Below the pieces are notes generated by a model, which saw only the letters and a program-made list of their open reading frames with translations, made no database searches and was not told where the DNA came from. Positions 4,915 to 6,078 of a stretch of 6,078 bases of DNA are shown here, in pieces. Where the stretch lies: NCBI GenBank assembly GCA_003503535.1, contig DOCI01000061.1, positions 633 through 6,710 of the forward strand, given 5' to 3'. A program made the translations under genes and the position numbers. Source of the stretch: Planctomycetaceae bacterium (lineage in GTDB: Bacteria > Planctomycetota > Planctomycetia > Planctomycetales > Planctomycetaceae). Numbering within the stretch: position 1 is the first letter of the stretch; each line of letters opens with the position of its first letter.

Positions 4915-6042
4915 ATGTCCCTTTCGACTGACATTTCTGAACCGGTCTTTGCTGATGGCCGCTATCATTATCCTCAACCGGCAGCAATGCCACCAATCTC
5001 ATTTGGCAGTCTCAAACTGCCGACGCGATTTTGTCTCTCGCCATTGGCAAAGTACACGAATTTATCGTTTCGGAGAGTCGTGCGGGAATGCGGCGGGCTG
5101 GGAATGGGAACGTGCGATCTGGTCAATGCACGGGCGTTACTGGCGGGTAGTCATAAATCGATGGCGCTGATCCGCACCTGTCCCGAGGATACTCCATTTG
5201 CCGTGCAGATTTTTGGCAGTGAGCCGAAGTATATGCGGGATGCGGTGCAATATCTGGAAAGTTTGCCGGGAATCGATGCGATTGATATCAATATGGGATG
5301 CCCGGTCGATCATGTGACCAACAATGGAGCCGGGGCTCGGATGATGTGTTCCCTGCAGCAAACGGTCTCTCTGGTGCAGACCATTGTGGAAGCGGTCTCT
5401 TTACCAGTCACCGTCAAAATGCGACTTGGCTGGGATGAAACTCAATTGACGGCTCCAAAATTTGCTCGGGAATTTGAACAGGTCGGTATCAAAGCGGTTG
5501 CGATTCACGGTCGGACCAGAGCGCAGGGATTTAAAGGCTCTGTCGATTTGAGTGGGATTCGCCGGGTGGTCGAAGCTGTTGAATCGATTCCCGTCATTGG
5601 CAATGGCGATATTCGTTCCATCCCCGATGCCGCGCGCATGTTTGAACGGACTGGCTGCTCGGCGATCAGCGTTGGTCGTGGAGCATTGGCCAATCCGTGG
5701 ATCTTTCATCAACTGCAGCAATGGGAGGAGTTCGGCAGTTATGACCCGCCGGGGAATTTCAATCAACGACTTGATCTTGTCTTGCAGCAGTTCGGCTATC
5801 TCGAGGAATTAGATGGCCCCGAGAGTGCATTGATCGCTTACCGTCGGACGGTGCACTGGTACCTGAAGGCAATGCGCGTCCCTGCCAAATTGCGGGAAGG
5901 GGTTCAGAAATCAAAAACCCGTAGCGAATTTCTTGCAGCGATGGACGCGGTTCGAGAACAGGGGCCGATTGAAGGATCCCGAACGGGAATACTTCCTGAA
6001 CTGCAGGTTCCTGTCCCTGCAGGGCCGGTTGAACGCTGGTAA
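4915..6042 (+). CDS. tRNA-dihydrouridine synthase family protein
   Basis: This 375-residue protein fits the FMN-dependent Dus family, which reduces specific uridines in tRNA to dihydrouridine with NAD(P)H. The TIM-barrel motifs appear in order: LSPLAKYTNLSFRR (41-54, FMN-site strand), FAVQIFGSEP, DINMGCPVDHVTNNGAGARMM (active-site Cys129), VTVKMRLGWDE (Lys168), AIHGRTRAQGFKG (His198), IPVIGNGDI (226-233) and VGRGALANPWIF (253-264), followed by the C-terminal helical RNA-binding part with YRRTVHWYLK. It is nearest DusB-type sequences, but I do not assign a paralogue. The usual APMAGVTD-like motif reads SPLAKYTN and the residue after CPVD is His rather than the common Lys. I chose ATG 4915; an open frame back to 4831 overlaps the divergent SDR and has no family similarity. 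No strong SD precedes it. ATG 4987 is a shorter alternative. Confidence 0.93.
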   Translation: MSLSTDISEPVFADGRYHYPQPAAMPPISFGSLKLPTRFCLSPLAKYTNLSFRRVVRECGGLGMGTCDLVNARALLAGSHKSMALIRTCPEDTPFAVQIFGSEPKYMRDAVQYLESLPGIDAIDINMGCPVDHVTNNGAGARMMCSLQQTVSLVQTIVEAVSLPVTVKMRLGWDETQLTAPKFAREFEQVGIKAVAIHGRTRAQGFKGSVDLSGIRRVVEAVESIPVIGNGDIRSIPDAARMFERTGCSAISVGRGALANPWIFHQLQQWEEFGSYDPPGNFNQRLDLVLQQFGYLEELDGPESALIAYRRTVHWYLKAMRVPAKLREGVQKSKTRSEFLAAMDAVREQGPIEGSRTGILPELQVPVPAGPVERW

Positions 6043-6066
6043 CATCCGCAGACATTCTTGTTCCCA

Positions 6067-6072
6067 GGGAGG
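6067..6072 (+). promoter_or_regulatory. Strong Shine-Dalgarno at the right edge
   Basis: GGGAGG ends 6 nt before the window end. The final TTG (6076-6078) is only 3 nt from it, so a start codon immediately beyond the edge is more likely. It suggests a plus-strand gene beginning about 30-40 bp after dus, possibly cotranscribed with it. Confidence 0.35.
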
Positions 6073-6078
6073 ACCTTG

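Noticed and set aside
1..6078. CRISPR array, insertion sequence, tRNA/rRNA gene or defence system
   Set aside because: No regularly spaced repeats, transposase motifs, terminal inverted repeats with target duplications, cloverleaf sequence or nuclease/effector gene other than the housekeeping-type HD exonuclease was found.

Overview
The window reads as ordinary chromosomal DNA of a Planctomycetota bacterium. The main clue is the left-edge gene, whose N-terminus ([29 protein letters not shown]) is the type IV pilin-like methylation segment of the DUF1559 family, which is greatly expanded in planctomycetes. A secreted DUF4832-type protein, moderate GC, mixed ATG/GTG/TTG starts and loosely packed genes on both strands agree with this. 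Genus cannot be decided from the sequence.

Layout: (1) 1-125, minus strand, 5' part of a DUF1559 pseudopilin-like gene that runs off the left edge. (2) 126-508, a divergent intergenic region with AT-rich -10-like elements for the leftward gene and weak hairpins. (3) 509-1837, plus strand, an exported putative glycosidase-like DUF4832 protein. (4) 1838-2340, about 500 bp without a convincing gene, holding a few palindromes and a very small ORF with a strong Shine-Dalgarno. (5) 2341-2907, plus strand, an intact DJ-1/PfpI family protein. (6) 2937-3983, minus strand, convergent with it, a YhaM-like OB-fold/HD-domain 3'-5' exoribonuclease. (7) 4107-4889, minus strand, a short-chain dehydrogenase/reductase resembling the benzil-reductase/sepiapterin-reductase group, upstream of the yhaM-like gene. 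(8) 4915-6042, plus strand, divergent from the SDR, a tRNA-dihydrouridine synthase. (9) 6043-6078, a short tail ending just after a strong Shine-Dalgarno, so another plus-strand gene probably starts just outside.

The genes do not form an obvious pathway. Two have RNA roles (tRNA dihydrouridylation and 3'-5' RNA trimming), two are probable small-molecule or stress enzymes (DJ-1/PfpI and SDR), and two are envelope or exported proteins. The only likely shared transcript is SDR followed by yhaM (117-bp gap), and even there a weak internal promoter candidate exists. I found no mobile element, CRISPR array, tRNA, rRNA or defence system. The points most worth checking are the altered flavin-site motif of the Dus protein, the tightly divergent SDR/dus start region, the tiny ORF plus hairpin ahead of the pfpI-like gene, and the likely mis-callable non-ATG starts.
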